This document shows, in pieces, positions 11,938 through 22,543 of a DNA stretch of 64,000 nucleotides (the stretch's first letter is position 1; each line of letters begins with the position of its first letter). Made by a program: the position numbers and the translations under genes. Under the pieces are notes generated by a model. The model made no database searches, was not told the origin of the DNA, and saw only the letters and a program-made list of their open reading frames with translations. The DNA comes from Medicago truncatula (Eukaryota; Streptophyta; Magnoliopsida; Fabales; Fabaceae): assembly GCF_003473485.1 (NCBI RefSeq), contig NC_053043.1, positions 38,602,576-38,666,575 of the forward strand, in the 5' to 3' direction.

Positions 11938-13275
11938 AATATATATAAAAGAAACACATCAATTGGATGATTTTTTTTTTTGTTTTTACCTTTCATTCAA
12001 TCTATTTACTACTTTATCTTTTTTATAATAATATTTAAGTTATTAATTAAAAAAAAAAACAGTTAAGTTCTATTAAAATAGGAACAACTCCACTACAATA
12101 TGCAATATTTTTTTAATTGAAATATATTTCTATATATAATCATAGTATATGTTGAAATTGAAATATATTTCTATATATAATCAAACATAATAGAAAAGCG
12201 GATAGTAATGATAATGTTGATAGATATAACTCGGGTTTATCTTTTTGTATTCACACAATCGTAAATCATGGTTTTTATATGAAAATCAAATAATTTCTAT
12301 TTTGATATAAATTTTAAAGTAGATTCAATAAAATTAGAATATGAACAACATAATCCTCATTCAACTACCGAGAACCGAACCCTTAACTGCAAACTTTTTC
12401 CAACTACGGATGATAGGGAAGTGGTGTAGTTTATTTTTTCTCCCTTTTCTTCCAGTAAAATTAAATGAAAAGCAACATTTTTTTTGTTGGTTGCGCGGAA
12501 TATCATTTGAGGTGGATCAGGCGGTATAAAACGTCATCCGTACATAACTCTGAAGACTGACCCTTTCAAAGAGCAGAAACACATTTAAGGGCTACTTCTT
12601 TCAAATAATATTTTTTATATATCTTCCAATAATTTCTAATACATTTTTAGCAAAATTGATCATATTATATTGTCTCTGATGTATTCTATTAATTTAAATG
12701 AATGAATATCGTTTTGCTTTTCTAAAAAAAAAGTAGTTGATACATAAGCATTCCTCACTTTTATTTTCGGCTTAAATATGTCTTTCGTCCCTGCAAATAT
12801 AGGTCATTTGAATTTTCGTCCCTGAAATTACTAATCCTTCCAATATGCTCCTGCAAATATTAATCATTTGACTTTTGGTTCTAATTACATCTGATTAGTA
12901 ACTTCAGGGACGAAAATTCAAATGACCTATATTTGCAGGGATGAAAGACCTATTTAAGCAAACCACCTCACTCAATCATCACTTGCCACATGGGCACCAC
13001 GTCGCTAATGACAGCCCACCTCAGCAAAAAAACCTAATTAGGACCAAAAGTCAAATGATTAATATTTGCAGGGGCAGATTGAAAGGATTAGTAACTTCAG
13101 GAACGAAAATTCAAATGACTTATATTTGCAGGGACGAAAGACATATTTAAGCCTTTATTTTCTAGATGAAATACTTACAAGAGTCCTTTAGTTGTGTGAA
13201 ATTTAAACCAAACCAAATCAGTTTAGTTAAACGAAAGCAATAAGTCATATGCAGTATGCATGTGAGTGTGGTGGG
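11938..13275. repeat. Repeated block, copy A, interrupted by a MITE
   Basis: Runs from ATATATAAAAGAAACACATC through CAACTGCAAACTTTTTCC-like and TCTCCCTTTTCTTCC to CAGTTTAGTTAAACGAAAGC and TGTGAGTGTGGTG. The same order is found in copies B/C (17350-18450) and D (20405-21345). Copy A is split by the element at 12769-13153. The family is unrecognised, and no domain is seen in any frame. Confidence 0.75.
12769..13153. mobile_element. Mutator-like MITE with exact 9-bp TSD
   Basis: Near-perfect terminal inverted repeats of about 76 bp start GGCTTAAATATGTCTTTCGT and end in its complement. The 9-bp repeat TTTATTTTC lies exactly at both borders (12760-12768, 13154-13162), the TSD size of Mutator-like elements. 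A third, internal copy of the terminal sequence is at about 12893-12959. No transposase; a transposed non-autonomous element. Confidence 0.9.
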
Positions 13276-15085
13276 TCATTATCATTTTTTGTTGTTGGAC
13301 ATAAACAAGCTTATAGCATTTTATATAATTATGTTTTCGGATATTTTATAATCTCATTGGAGATTAATTCGGTAAGACAATTATATCAAGGTTCAACTAT
13401 AATAATTTTAATTTGTCAAAAACTATAATAATTTTAATGACAAATAAATACTTTATAAAAAAATATTAAATGCATTTTTAGTCTTCTAAATTTCACAACT
13501 GTATGATTCTAACCCCCTAAGTTCAACTACTAGATTTTGCCCCACAAAAAGTTTAACAATTGTTTCAATTTGATCTCTCAAGTTTATCTTTTTTGTATTT
13601 GTTATCCTTGTTGATATTTTGACTTAAAAAATTAATATTTTAGTAAAATGGTAACGATTATAAAAACGAAAAAAATAATATATAAGCAGAAATTTTTAAA
13701 AAAATAAAAATTAAAGTGTCGGATGACGTATATTTTGTAAAAATGAATATTTGTTATTTTGAAATTAGGGTAATAAATTAGGATATAAACACCACAATAA
13801 GACTAGAAATAAACACCACAATCTTCGGATCTACAACGTTGACGATGCAAAAGTCATAGATTGAATATGCACTCGATCAAAGTTATTCTTTCAACATGAA
13901 TCAAATAAACATGACAATAAGACTAGAAATAAAAAACACGCCGCACAAAGATTAACAATCAAAACAAACAAAGTCGTGCTAAAACGATGAAGTCACTTGT
14001 TTAACTATAAGAAAAAGAAAAAGAAAAAATAATTTGGAAGGGTGATTCATGGTCAAAATTGGTCTTAATAGCTCATCTTCAATACATTAAGAAGAAAAAG
14101 AGCGATGACTGGGGTTTGGGAAGGAGAAAAGAAAGAATATTTGTCAAATTGCTTGATGATGGGACATCTTTTTTTTACAATAAAACTTTTTTTGACAAAT
14201 TTTTAATAAAATTTATATGTATTAAAATACATGAAAGAAATGTGCATTGATTATACTTCTCAAATATATATAATTATAAAGCTCACAATTTAAAAGAAAA
14301 AGAAAAAATACTTATGATCAAAATATAACGTGTTGAGTTTTCGTGGAAATCATAATCTATTTTCATTCCTATGGTAGGATATTAACAAAAGTATCACTAA
14401 AAGAACTTAAAATAAGTTTTGCTTAGTGTTGACCGATTCAATCACCTCTCTGATTACATTCATCTACATAAATCATAATTTTTAAGTATAATTCATTAAG
14501 AGACAATACAATTAATTCACATCATAAATTCATCAACATATATCTTCATTGAATCTTCACAATATTATCTCATATTTTTTACCTTTCGTCTGTCATATAA
14601 TTGATATTAGTGAAATATCTTATGAATATGCGCGTATATCCTGAAGTATCCTATAAATATTTGATAAAATAAAGTTAGACAAAAAAATCCAAAAGATCAA
14701 GATCTACCAATATTCTAGCAAAATATATAAGCCTTGACAAAATCTACATAATTGTTCATTAAGACTTGCTTAAAGATTTTGCTTTGAAGATATGATACAA
14801 CGATAACAACCTTATCATCATTCTCCTTAGTTAAACCACTCACCGCAAAATCTCTCTTAATCATCATCACCACACTACTAATCACAATGTGTTAAGTGAT
14901 TCCATTAAACATGAAGTTGCACACACATGAAATCTTGTAAGTCAAAGTGGCGTTGTTATTATTGAAATGATCGATTATGTTAAACGATTGATATGCCCAC
15001 AAATGTAGGCGATTGTCATCGTAATAAAAAGCTTATCGAATCCACGTGGACTTGTAAATCTCAAGACTACCTTTTCTCCTATAAT

Positions 15086-15474
15086 GGCTTAAATATGGAA
15101 ATGGTTCCGGTAAATATATGACGTTTTGGTTTTAGTCCTTCTAAAAATATTTTTTTTGGTTTTAGTCCTTGTAAATATAAAATATTTGGTTTTGGTCTTT
15201 GGTATTTTGTTTTAATCTTTGTAAAATCATTTCATATTGAAATTGGTCCTTATAATATTCATTTTAGTCTTCATTTTGAGGGACTAAAATCAAATATTCT
15301 ATATACTACAAGGACTAAATTCAATATGAATCAATTTTACAAGGACAAAAACAAAATATCAAGGACCAAAACCAAATTTTTTATATTTGCAGGGATTAAA
15401 ACTAAAAAAAATATTTTTACAGGGACTAAAACCAAAATGTCAATTATTTGCAGAACTATTTTCATATTTAAGCC
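15086..15474. mobile_element. MITE of the GGCTTAAATATG family
   Basis: The left end GGCTTAAATATGGAAATGG and right end TTTCATATTTAAGCC form inverted repeats of about 50 bp including the TTTTGGTTTTAGTCC motif. No 9-bp duplication touches the ends. Instead CCTTTTCTCCT occurs at 15070-15080 and again at 15492-15502, after an extra T10GTACAAA stretch. Confidence 0.75.
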
Positions 15475-15560
15475 TTTTTTTTTTGTACAAACCTTTTCTC
15501 CTAATTTATGCAATTGAAAAATGATTTTGGGTTTTTTAAAATTGAAAATATACAATTGAT

Positions 15561-15786
15561 TAAGGCCCCGTTTGGTTTGGGATTATTTTGAGCTTATGTA
15601 AAATAGCTTATGTAAATAAATAAGTTTATATTTTAATTTATAAGCTCTTACTAACGAAAATTGTATCTTCATGAACTGTTTTTTCATAAACTACCTTAAA
15701 AAATTATAAATAATACATAAAAACTTATTTATTTACATAAGCTGTTTTATATAAGCTCTAAAATAAACTAATCCAAACGGACCCTA
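15561..15786. mobile_element. MITE with GGCCCCGTTTGG-type ends
   Basis: The left end GGCCCCGTTTGGTTTGGGAT pairs with the right end AATCCAAACGGACCC. An inner inverted pair around TTGAGCTTATGTAAAATAGC also matches. The ends resemble widespread hAT-like plant MITEs. No clear TSD seen. Confidence 0.7.
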
Positions 15787-16182
15787 AAAACGCTTTATAA
15801 TCATTGGAGTTCGTCACTACAACAAACATTCCAAATTACATTCCTTAATTATGAGGGAAAACAAGTATCTATAAAAACCTTTTTCTATTACTATTTTATT
15901 TTTCCTTACGAACTTAATTTCTTTTAAATAATTGGTTTACAACTTCTATTATTTTGATAAAAAAAAAAAAAATCAGAAAAACATGTTAGTGTCTATTGAT
16001 AAGTGCTCAAAAGTAACATATTTTATGTGTTAATTTAGTGACTTGTTTTGCAAGTTATCTAAGGAAAAGCTATCATTTGAGTGTATTTATACCATTTATG
16101 CTTTACATGCCTGATTCTACCCAATTTACGCAGGAAATGACAAGCAAGGACCAATAGAAGGAAGCTCATGAATCAAGGTCAG

Positions 16183-16439
16183 TTCGCTTAAGCGACCTCC
16201 TGTTCGCTTAAGCGAACAAGTTCTAGAGAGCACAACAAGATTTGGTTATAGCTCATGAAGGAAAGATTTGTTCGCTTAAGCGAACCAGTTCCAGAGAGCT
16301 CCAGAAAGGTTCGCTTCTTGTACGCTTACAGTTCGCTTGAGCAAAGTTCATCAATCTTCAAAAGATAAGGACCACGTGGAAGCTCCTCAATGGCCAATGG
16401 AAGATCCTCTGGATGTTCGCTTAAGCGAAGGAGTACGAA
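16183..16439. repeat. Cluster of TTCGCTTAAGCGAA palindromes
   Basis: Full 14-base palindromes occur at 16203, 16271 and 16426, with partial or mutated copies at 16183, about 16309 and 16332. They lie just upstream of a TATA-like CCATATAAATAG at about 16447, inside repeat-like DNA (about 15990-17240) that could be an LTR or LTR fragment. LTR ends could not be defined. Confidence 0.7.
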
Positions 16440-17349
16440 TTTGGCCCATATAAATAGTTTTCTCTTCTCTTTCCAACCATTCCATTACTGTTTTATTTAC
16501 ATTTTTCTTGTTTTTACAGAGAGACTAGGGCTTTTCTAGAGAGAGAAACACAAAGCAAGGTAGTTAGGAGTAGATTCAAGCCAAGATTTATTGAGACATC
16601 ATGGATCTTGTCATTGAATCTTCATTTCTTCTTCGTCCTTTGCAAAGCTATCATGGACATATGTAGCTATTTCTACCCTTGTGGTTTTGAGGTATTCAAA
16701 CAAGCTATTATGTAATCTTTTGATCATTTAATATATGGTTATAGCGATTTATTCAATAGTGTTGTTATTCTTACTTTTATTGTTTTATTGAGATTTGAAA
16801 TGATATGGACACATACTTTTGAATCTAGAAATAGAATAACAATCCATCTTAAGTTATCACTCTAAACATGGATGTTAATATTTGATAATCACTTTTAATC
16901 TAAAACTTAATGCTTTTGGGTCATTTAATCGGTTGAGAAATCGTCGATTAAACGATCCAATCGACTTTGTGATCGTTTAAATATTTGGGAAATCGATGTT
17001 TCAACGATCCCTTAGAAATAACGATATCATTTGGACACGAATGATATTGTCGAGTGATTGTGATAATATCGTTTAAAAAGCTAGAATATGTTAATCGATC
17101 GAGAGATTGCAGCTGTTACGCTTGGTTGATGTCTCTGACCGCAAGCGAAATAGCCCTATCTCTTATCGTTTTAATTTTATGTCATAAGTAGGAAAATAGT
17201 TTTACACAAACAAACACTTTATACCCAAACACTTAATATGATAAATATTGTGAAAATGTTTATGAAATATGCAACTCCCTGCAGAAACAATCATATTATA
17301 GTTACGTGTAAATAATTTTATGACATGTAAAAATCTTACATCATCCATC

Positions 17350-18450
17350 ATGATGTTATACTAATAATGACAATTGATGTAACTCGGTTTAGCTTTTTGT
17401 ATTCGCATAATCGTAAATCTTGGTCATTATATAAAAATAAATAATTTATATTTTGAGATAATTTTAAAGTAGATTTATATAATTACAATATGAACAATTT
17501 AATCCTAATTCAACTACCAAGATTCCTCAAGTGCAAACTTTTTCCAATTGCAGATGACAGGGAAGCGGTGTAGTTTATTTTTCTCCCTTTTTTTCCGATA
17601 AAATTAAATGAAAAGCAACAATATTTTTGTTCGTATCGTGTAATATCATCTTATCTGAGGTGGATCGGGCTGAGTTTAAAACGTCATTTGTACATAACTC
17701 TAAAGACTAGCCCTTTCGAAGAGCATCTTCCGGTAAAATTAAATGAAATACTAATAATGACAATACATGTAACTCGATTTAGCTTTTTGTATTCGCACAA
17801 TCGTAAATCTTGGTCATTATATGAAAATTAAATAATTTCTATTTTGAGATAATTATAAAGTAGATTCATATAATTACAATACGAACAATGTAATCCTAAT
17901 TAAACTACCAAGATTCCTCAACTGCAAACTTTTTCCAATTGCGGATGACAGGAAGCGGTGTAGTTCATTTTTTCTCCCTTTTCCTCCGGTAAAATTTAAT
18001 GAAAAGCAACATTTTATTTGTTTGTATCGCGGAATATCATCTTATCTGAGGTGGATCGGGCTCAGTCTAAAACCTCATATGTATATAACTCTAAAGACTA
18101 GCCCTTTCGAAGAGCATCTTCCGGTAAAATTAAATGAAAAGCAACATTTATTTTATTGGTTTCGCTAAATATCATCTAGTTTGAAGTGATCAAACTTGGT
18201 CTAAAACGTCATCCGTAGATAACTCTAAAGACTAACCCTTTCTTTCAAAGAGCATAAGCACATTTAAGGGTTACTTCTCTCAAATAATATTTTTTATATA
18301 TCGCTGAATAATTTCTAACCAATGTAAGTCATTCTTATTTTTTACTTTTCCTGGTGAAGTGCTTATAAGAATCCTTTACTTGTCTGGAAGTCAAACTAAA
18401 CCAAACTAAGTCAGTTTAGTTAAATGAAAGCAACAAGTCATAAGTTAATT
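17350..18450. repeat. Repeated block, copies B and C in tandem
   Basis: Two consecutive copies of the block of 11938 (about 17350-17745 and 17752-18450). Each contains TGTAACTCG, TAGCTTTTTGTATTCGCA and CTCTAAAGACTAGCCCTTTC. Copy C alone continues into the CAGTTTAGTTAAATGAAAGC tail. Confidence 0.75.
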
Positions 18451-18825
18451 TATTATACCCTTTCAAGTTTATTTATTTATTTTTTTAAAACAATGTTTAT
18501 TTTTTGTTATGTGTAAATTTAAACTTTTGTGAAACTAAACCATGTTCCTTATAATAATGGTTCCATGATATAGAAATTTTTTTTTTACTAAACAATAAAT
18601 TTACTTAATACCTTAAAAGTGAAAAGTTAATCAATTAAAAAGATAGAGTATGAGAGAAAATAGGAATTTATTGAAAAGAGGGAACTTGTTTCGCACTTAT
18701 TTGTTATAAAGAAGACATCAAATTTATTGGAGAGAGAGAGATTGTTTTAATGAAATAGGAATTTTTTAAAGAGAGATTGAGTGTATCTTGAGTAATTGAA
18801 AATATAGAGCAGGTGATAGTTTAAA

Positions 18826-19543
18826 GGCTTAAATGCAATTTTATCCCCTCTATTTTGATTGAATCTGAATTTTACCCCCTCTATTTTAAAATTCGGAATT
18901 TTACCCCTTCTATTTTTATTGGTTCTGGATTTTGCCTCCCCTATTTTAAAACTTGGAATTTTATCCCCCTCTATTTTATGTTTTTCAGGATTTTACCCCC
19001 TCCCCCTATTTTATCCACATAATTAATTATTTGTATTAAATGTTTTTTAATGAAAAAATAAAAATAAAACCAAAAAAATACTAAAAAAAATGAATAAAAA
19101 ATACTAGAAAAAAATGCATAAAACTAGTATGATCTCTAAAAATAAAATAAAAAACTAGTATGAAAATACTTGAAAATAGCAAATATTTAGAGGTGCAAAT
19201 TAGTTTTTTCATGTATTCTTAATTGAATTTTTTCTTATAATTTCATTGTTTTTCTATTTTTTTAGTTTTTTTTGTGTTTTCTTGTTTTCCTTATATTTTT
19301 TTTACCAAATTAATTTTTTCTAATCGTTTCTTTATTTTTCTAGTATTTTTTGGTTCTTTATTTTAAAATAGGGGGTAAAATTCTGAAAAACGTAAAATAG
19401 AGGGGGTAAAATTCCGAGTTTTAAAATAAGGGGGGCAAAATCCCGATTCAATCAAAATAGAGGGGGTAAAATTCCAAGTTTTAAAATAGGGGGGATAAAA
19501 TTCAGATTCAATCAAAATAGAGGGGTAAAATTGCATTTAAGCC
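18826..19543. mobile_element. Mutator-like MITE with exact 9-bp TSD
   Basis: Inverted ends start GGCTTAAATGCAATTTTATC and end GGGTAAAATTGCATTTAAGCC. The direct repeat TAGTTTAAA is exact at 18817-18825 and 19544-19552. Inside are iterated TTTTACCCCCTCTATTTTA-like units facing each other. 718 bp, no coding frame. Confidence 0.9.
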
Positions 19544-19691
19544 TAGTTTAAAATTAGGGTATAACAGAAAGAAATATAAACTCCGAAAACCCACTACCAT
19601 GGTAGAGAGCTTTATGCTAATATGAGACTTTTTGTTTTTAACAAAACTAATATGACACTTAAAAAGAATGGATCAAGTAGAAAATACATGT

Positions 19692-19901
19692 ATTTTTTTA
19701 TTACATAGAGGACCGAAGCCCGGAAAAGTACATTTTTTTTTTAAAAAATTTAGCATCCGATCTAAGGACCGACTAATCTGATGGGATCAATCTCACCGCT
19801 CACTTGCGGGCACCCCATTTAAAAGGGAATCGAACCTGAGACCTTGAGAGGAGCAAACTTCAAGATCCCAAATCAACCACTAAGCCAACTCCAAATGGGT
19901 T
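19692..19901 (-). mobile_element. SINE with 11-bp TSD
   Basis: On the minus strand an A box (TGGCTTAGTGG) and B box (GGTTCGATTCCC) are spaced as in a tRNA head, followed by an approximately 120-bp body and an A-rich end. AAAATACATGT flanks it at 19681-19691 and 19902-19912. Confidence 0.8.
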
Positions 19902-20404
19902 AAAATACATGTTATTAAAATGGAACAAAAGGGAAAAAAATAATGGATAAAGGATCAATTTTACTTTCAACTTACTATTAAAATAACAAGTTGAGTTAAA
20001 AAAAATATAACTAATTCTCTTACAAAAAGGAAGATACAAAACATAAAAAATATCTATATCTTCTTCTATAACAATATATAAAAGAGAGGAACAATCGGAT
20101 TTTCAACAATAAAGCGGCTAATACTCTTATTATTATTGACAGGATCAAGCTTACTTCCTTTTTGTGGATAAAACCACACTTATTCACCTTCGCTTTTGAT
20201 TATCATGATTGGTGGTGAAACCCGCTGTCATGCATGAGTGTTTTTGTGTAATTATTTCATTCTTTTTCATGCTAAAAGGGCGGTGCTCCCTTAATTGTGC
20301 ACCAGAGACTTTGTAATTTTTTGGGGTGTTTCATCCGTTGCACACCTTGTACGCGGTGTCTCACTCCCGTCTAATATCATATTCCATTTTGGCTTATTAA
20401 AAAA

Positions 20405-21345
20405 AATATCAATATATAAAAGAAACACATCAATTGGGGATGGATTTTTTTTCCTTCATATTTACCTTTCATTAAATCTATTTACTACTTAATCCTTTTT
20501 ATAACAATATTTAAGTTATTAATTTAAAAAAAGGTAAGGCCCATTAAAATAGGAACAACTCCATTACAATATGAACAATATTAGATAATATTTTTTTAAT
20601 CTTATTTGTCAAAAACATTTAATCATAGTATATGTCAAAATTGAAATATATTTCTATATATAATTAAACATAGTAGAAAAGCGGATAGAAATTCACTTTT
20701 AAAGTGAATAAGTGGGTTGTCTGGGGTTCGAACCCCGGCCCCTGCATATAATAATGCATTGTCCCTGCCAACTGAGCTATGTTTACGGGAACAAATCTTG
20801 GTCATTATATGAAAATTAAATAATTTCTATTTTGATGTGAATTTTAAAGTAGATTCAATATAGTTAGAATATGAACAAAATAATCCTCATTCAACTACGG
20901 AGATTCCTCAACTGCAAACTTTTTCAAAGTGCGGATGAGAGGGAAGCGGTGCAGTTCATTTTCTCTCCCTTTTCTTCCGGTAAAATTAAATGAAAAGAAA
21001 ACCTTTATTTTGTTGGTTTCGCAGAATATCATATGATCTGAGGGGGATCAGACTCGATCTAAAACGTCATATGTACATAACTCTAAAGACTAACCCTTTC
21101 GAAGAGCATAAGCGCATTTAAGGATTACTTTTCTCAAATAATATTTTTTATATATCACCCAATAATTTCTAATAATGAAAGTGTCATTGATAATATATGT
21201 AACCACCTAAATAAGTAATCATCTTTATCCTTTTTTAGATGGAACACTTAAAAAGTCTTTTATTTGTCTAAAATTCAAACCTAACCAAGTCAGTTTAGTT
21301 AAATGAAAGAAATAAATCAAATATAGTATACATGTGAGTGTGGTG
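20405..21345. repeat. Repeated block, copy D
   Basis: The most complete uninterrupted relative of copy A, from ATATATAAAAGAAACACATC to TGTGAGTGTGGTG. It carries its own inserted SINE at about 20690-20790. Confidence 0.75.
20690..20790 (-). mobile_element. tRNA-type SINE inside block D
   Basis: Minus-strand A box TAGCTCAGTTGG and B box GGTTCGAACCCC are intact, followed by CCACTTATTCACTTT. Copies A to C lack it at this place, so it inserted into copy D. The TSD is not clear. Confidence 0.7.
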
Positions 21346-22387
21346 AAAGTTGAAAAACCAACTTGTTTATTCTTCATCTTTTATATGACTGATATTAGTG
21401 TAATATTTTATAAGTATCTATGTGTATTCGTGAAATATTTTATAAGTATTTGATAAATTATTTTAATTTAAAATATTTGATAAAATATTTTGATTTACCC
21501 TTCTTCTTAATATATGGGGTATCAGGATTCGATGCATATCTAATCAGAATACATTATTATGTTTGGAGTATCCGAGCATCATATGATACATTGTTGTATT
21601 AGTAGTGGTTACATGTAGGAAACGTGTGCCAATATATCCTTTACAACATAGCTAAATATAATGATGAAATTTTTTAATTAAAAATGATAAACAATGTTAT
21701 GTTTAATTAAAATATTAGTTTTTCCAAAAAGAACTAAATAAAATATAGTATCACTTTCCCTTAAAAAAATAATAAAGGATCACAAAAAGTGGAACCCACA
21801 GTTGGGCCCCAATAGCCAACCAAGGTCCACTCCCTAAAATGAAATGAAACAAACAACCTAAGATGACACTTTCTAGTACTACCAAAACTGTCTCTTAGCT
21901 ACTTTTAGTACTAAAAAAAATGATTTAGAGAGAGAAATGTGATCTACACAAAAGACTTGAACTACATCTTAGGATTGAGTGTGACAGAAAGAAAGTTAAT
22001 ATGAGAGTAACTCTAGGAACAAAATAAGGAGAGTGGAGCGAGAACTTTGGCGAAAAATGAGTGAATATTACTCTCATTCATAGTTACTTTAGATTTGCTT
22101 GCATGGTTTGAATTTTCAAAATATATCATATAGTGCTTCTAATTTATTTTATTTCATATATACTATGTTGTCATCTCAGACAAGCAACATATATTTCAGA
22201 TAAATCTTATAGATTTTTCAGTCTTCAGCTACACACTTTTTTCTGCTTAATTGTGGCCTTGCTTTTTGGATTATTAGGTAATTTTTAAAATAACCCTTTT
22301 AGATTTTAGTCTCAGATACTGTTCCGAATTTTAGGCTTTTTAGATATCAAAATTACATTAAAAAAAATTTACTCTCTAATCTTTCTC

Positions 22388-22395
22388 TATAAATA
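22388..22395 (+). promoter_or_regulatory. TATA box of the SPEAR/TIE-like gene
   Basis: TATAAATA lies about 155 bases before the start codon. A long T-rich tract (22483-22508) follows in the presumed 5' UTR. Confidence 0.6.
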
Positions 22396-22543
22396 CTCAA
22401 AGGGTTTCTGAATTTTGCTTTAAAGATTCCATCTTGATTCATTGTCATTGCAAACAATTAGGCCATAGTTGTTGTGTTGTATCTTTTTTTTTTTTTTTTT
22501 TTTTTCTTTCTTGAATACTTGTGTTTAGTTTTTGATTTTCTTG

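Larger units (their letters stand above)
6468..22387. other. 16-kb repeat-rich gene-free tract
   Basis: No frame here has a recognisable domain, and no tRNA or rRNA gene is seen. The sequence is very AT-rich and consists largely of MITEs, SINEs, microsatellites and four copies of one repeated block, listed separately. The stretches not covered by those entries (about 6468-7284, 7385-8480, 13276-15085, 21346-22387) show nothing I can name. Confidence 0.65.

Noticed and set aside
15990..17240. Complete LTR retrotransposon
   Set aside because: LTR-like start (TGATAAGTGCTCAAAAG) and a TATA box are suggestive, but no matching second LTR, primer-binding site or coding domain was found, so only the palindrome cluster is reported.
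19692..19901. Possible tRNA gene (A and B boxes present)
   Set aside because: No cloverleaf can be drawn, and an A-rich tail plus target duplication show a SINE. The same applies to the elements at 7285, 11422 and 20690.
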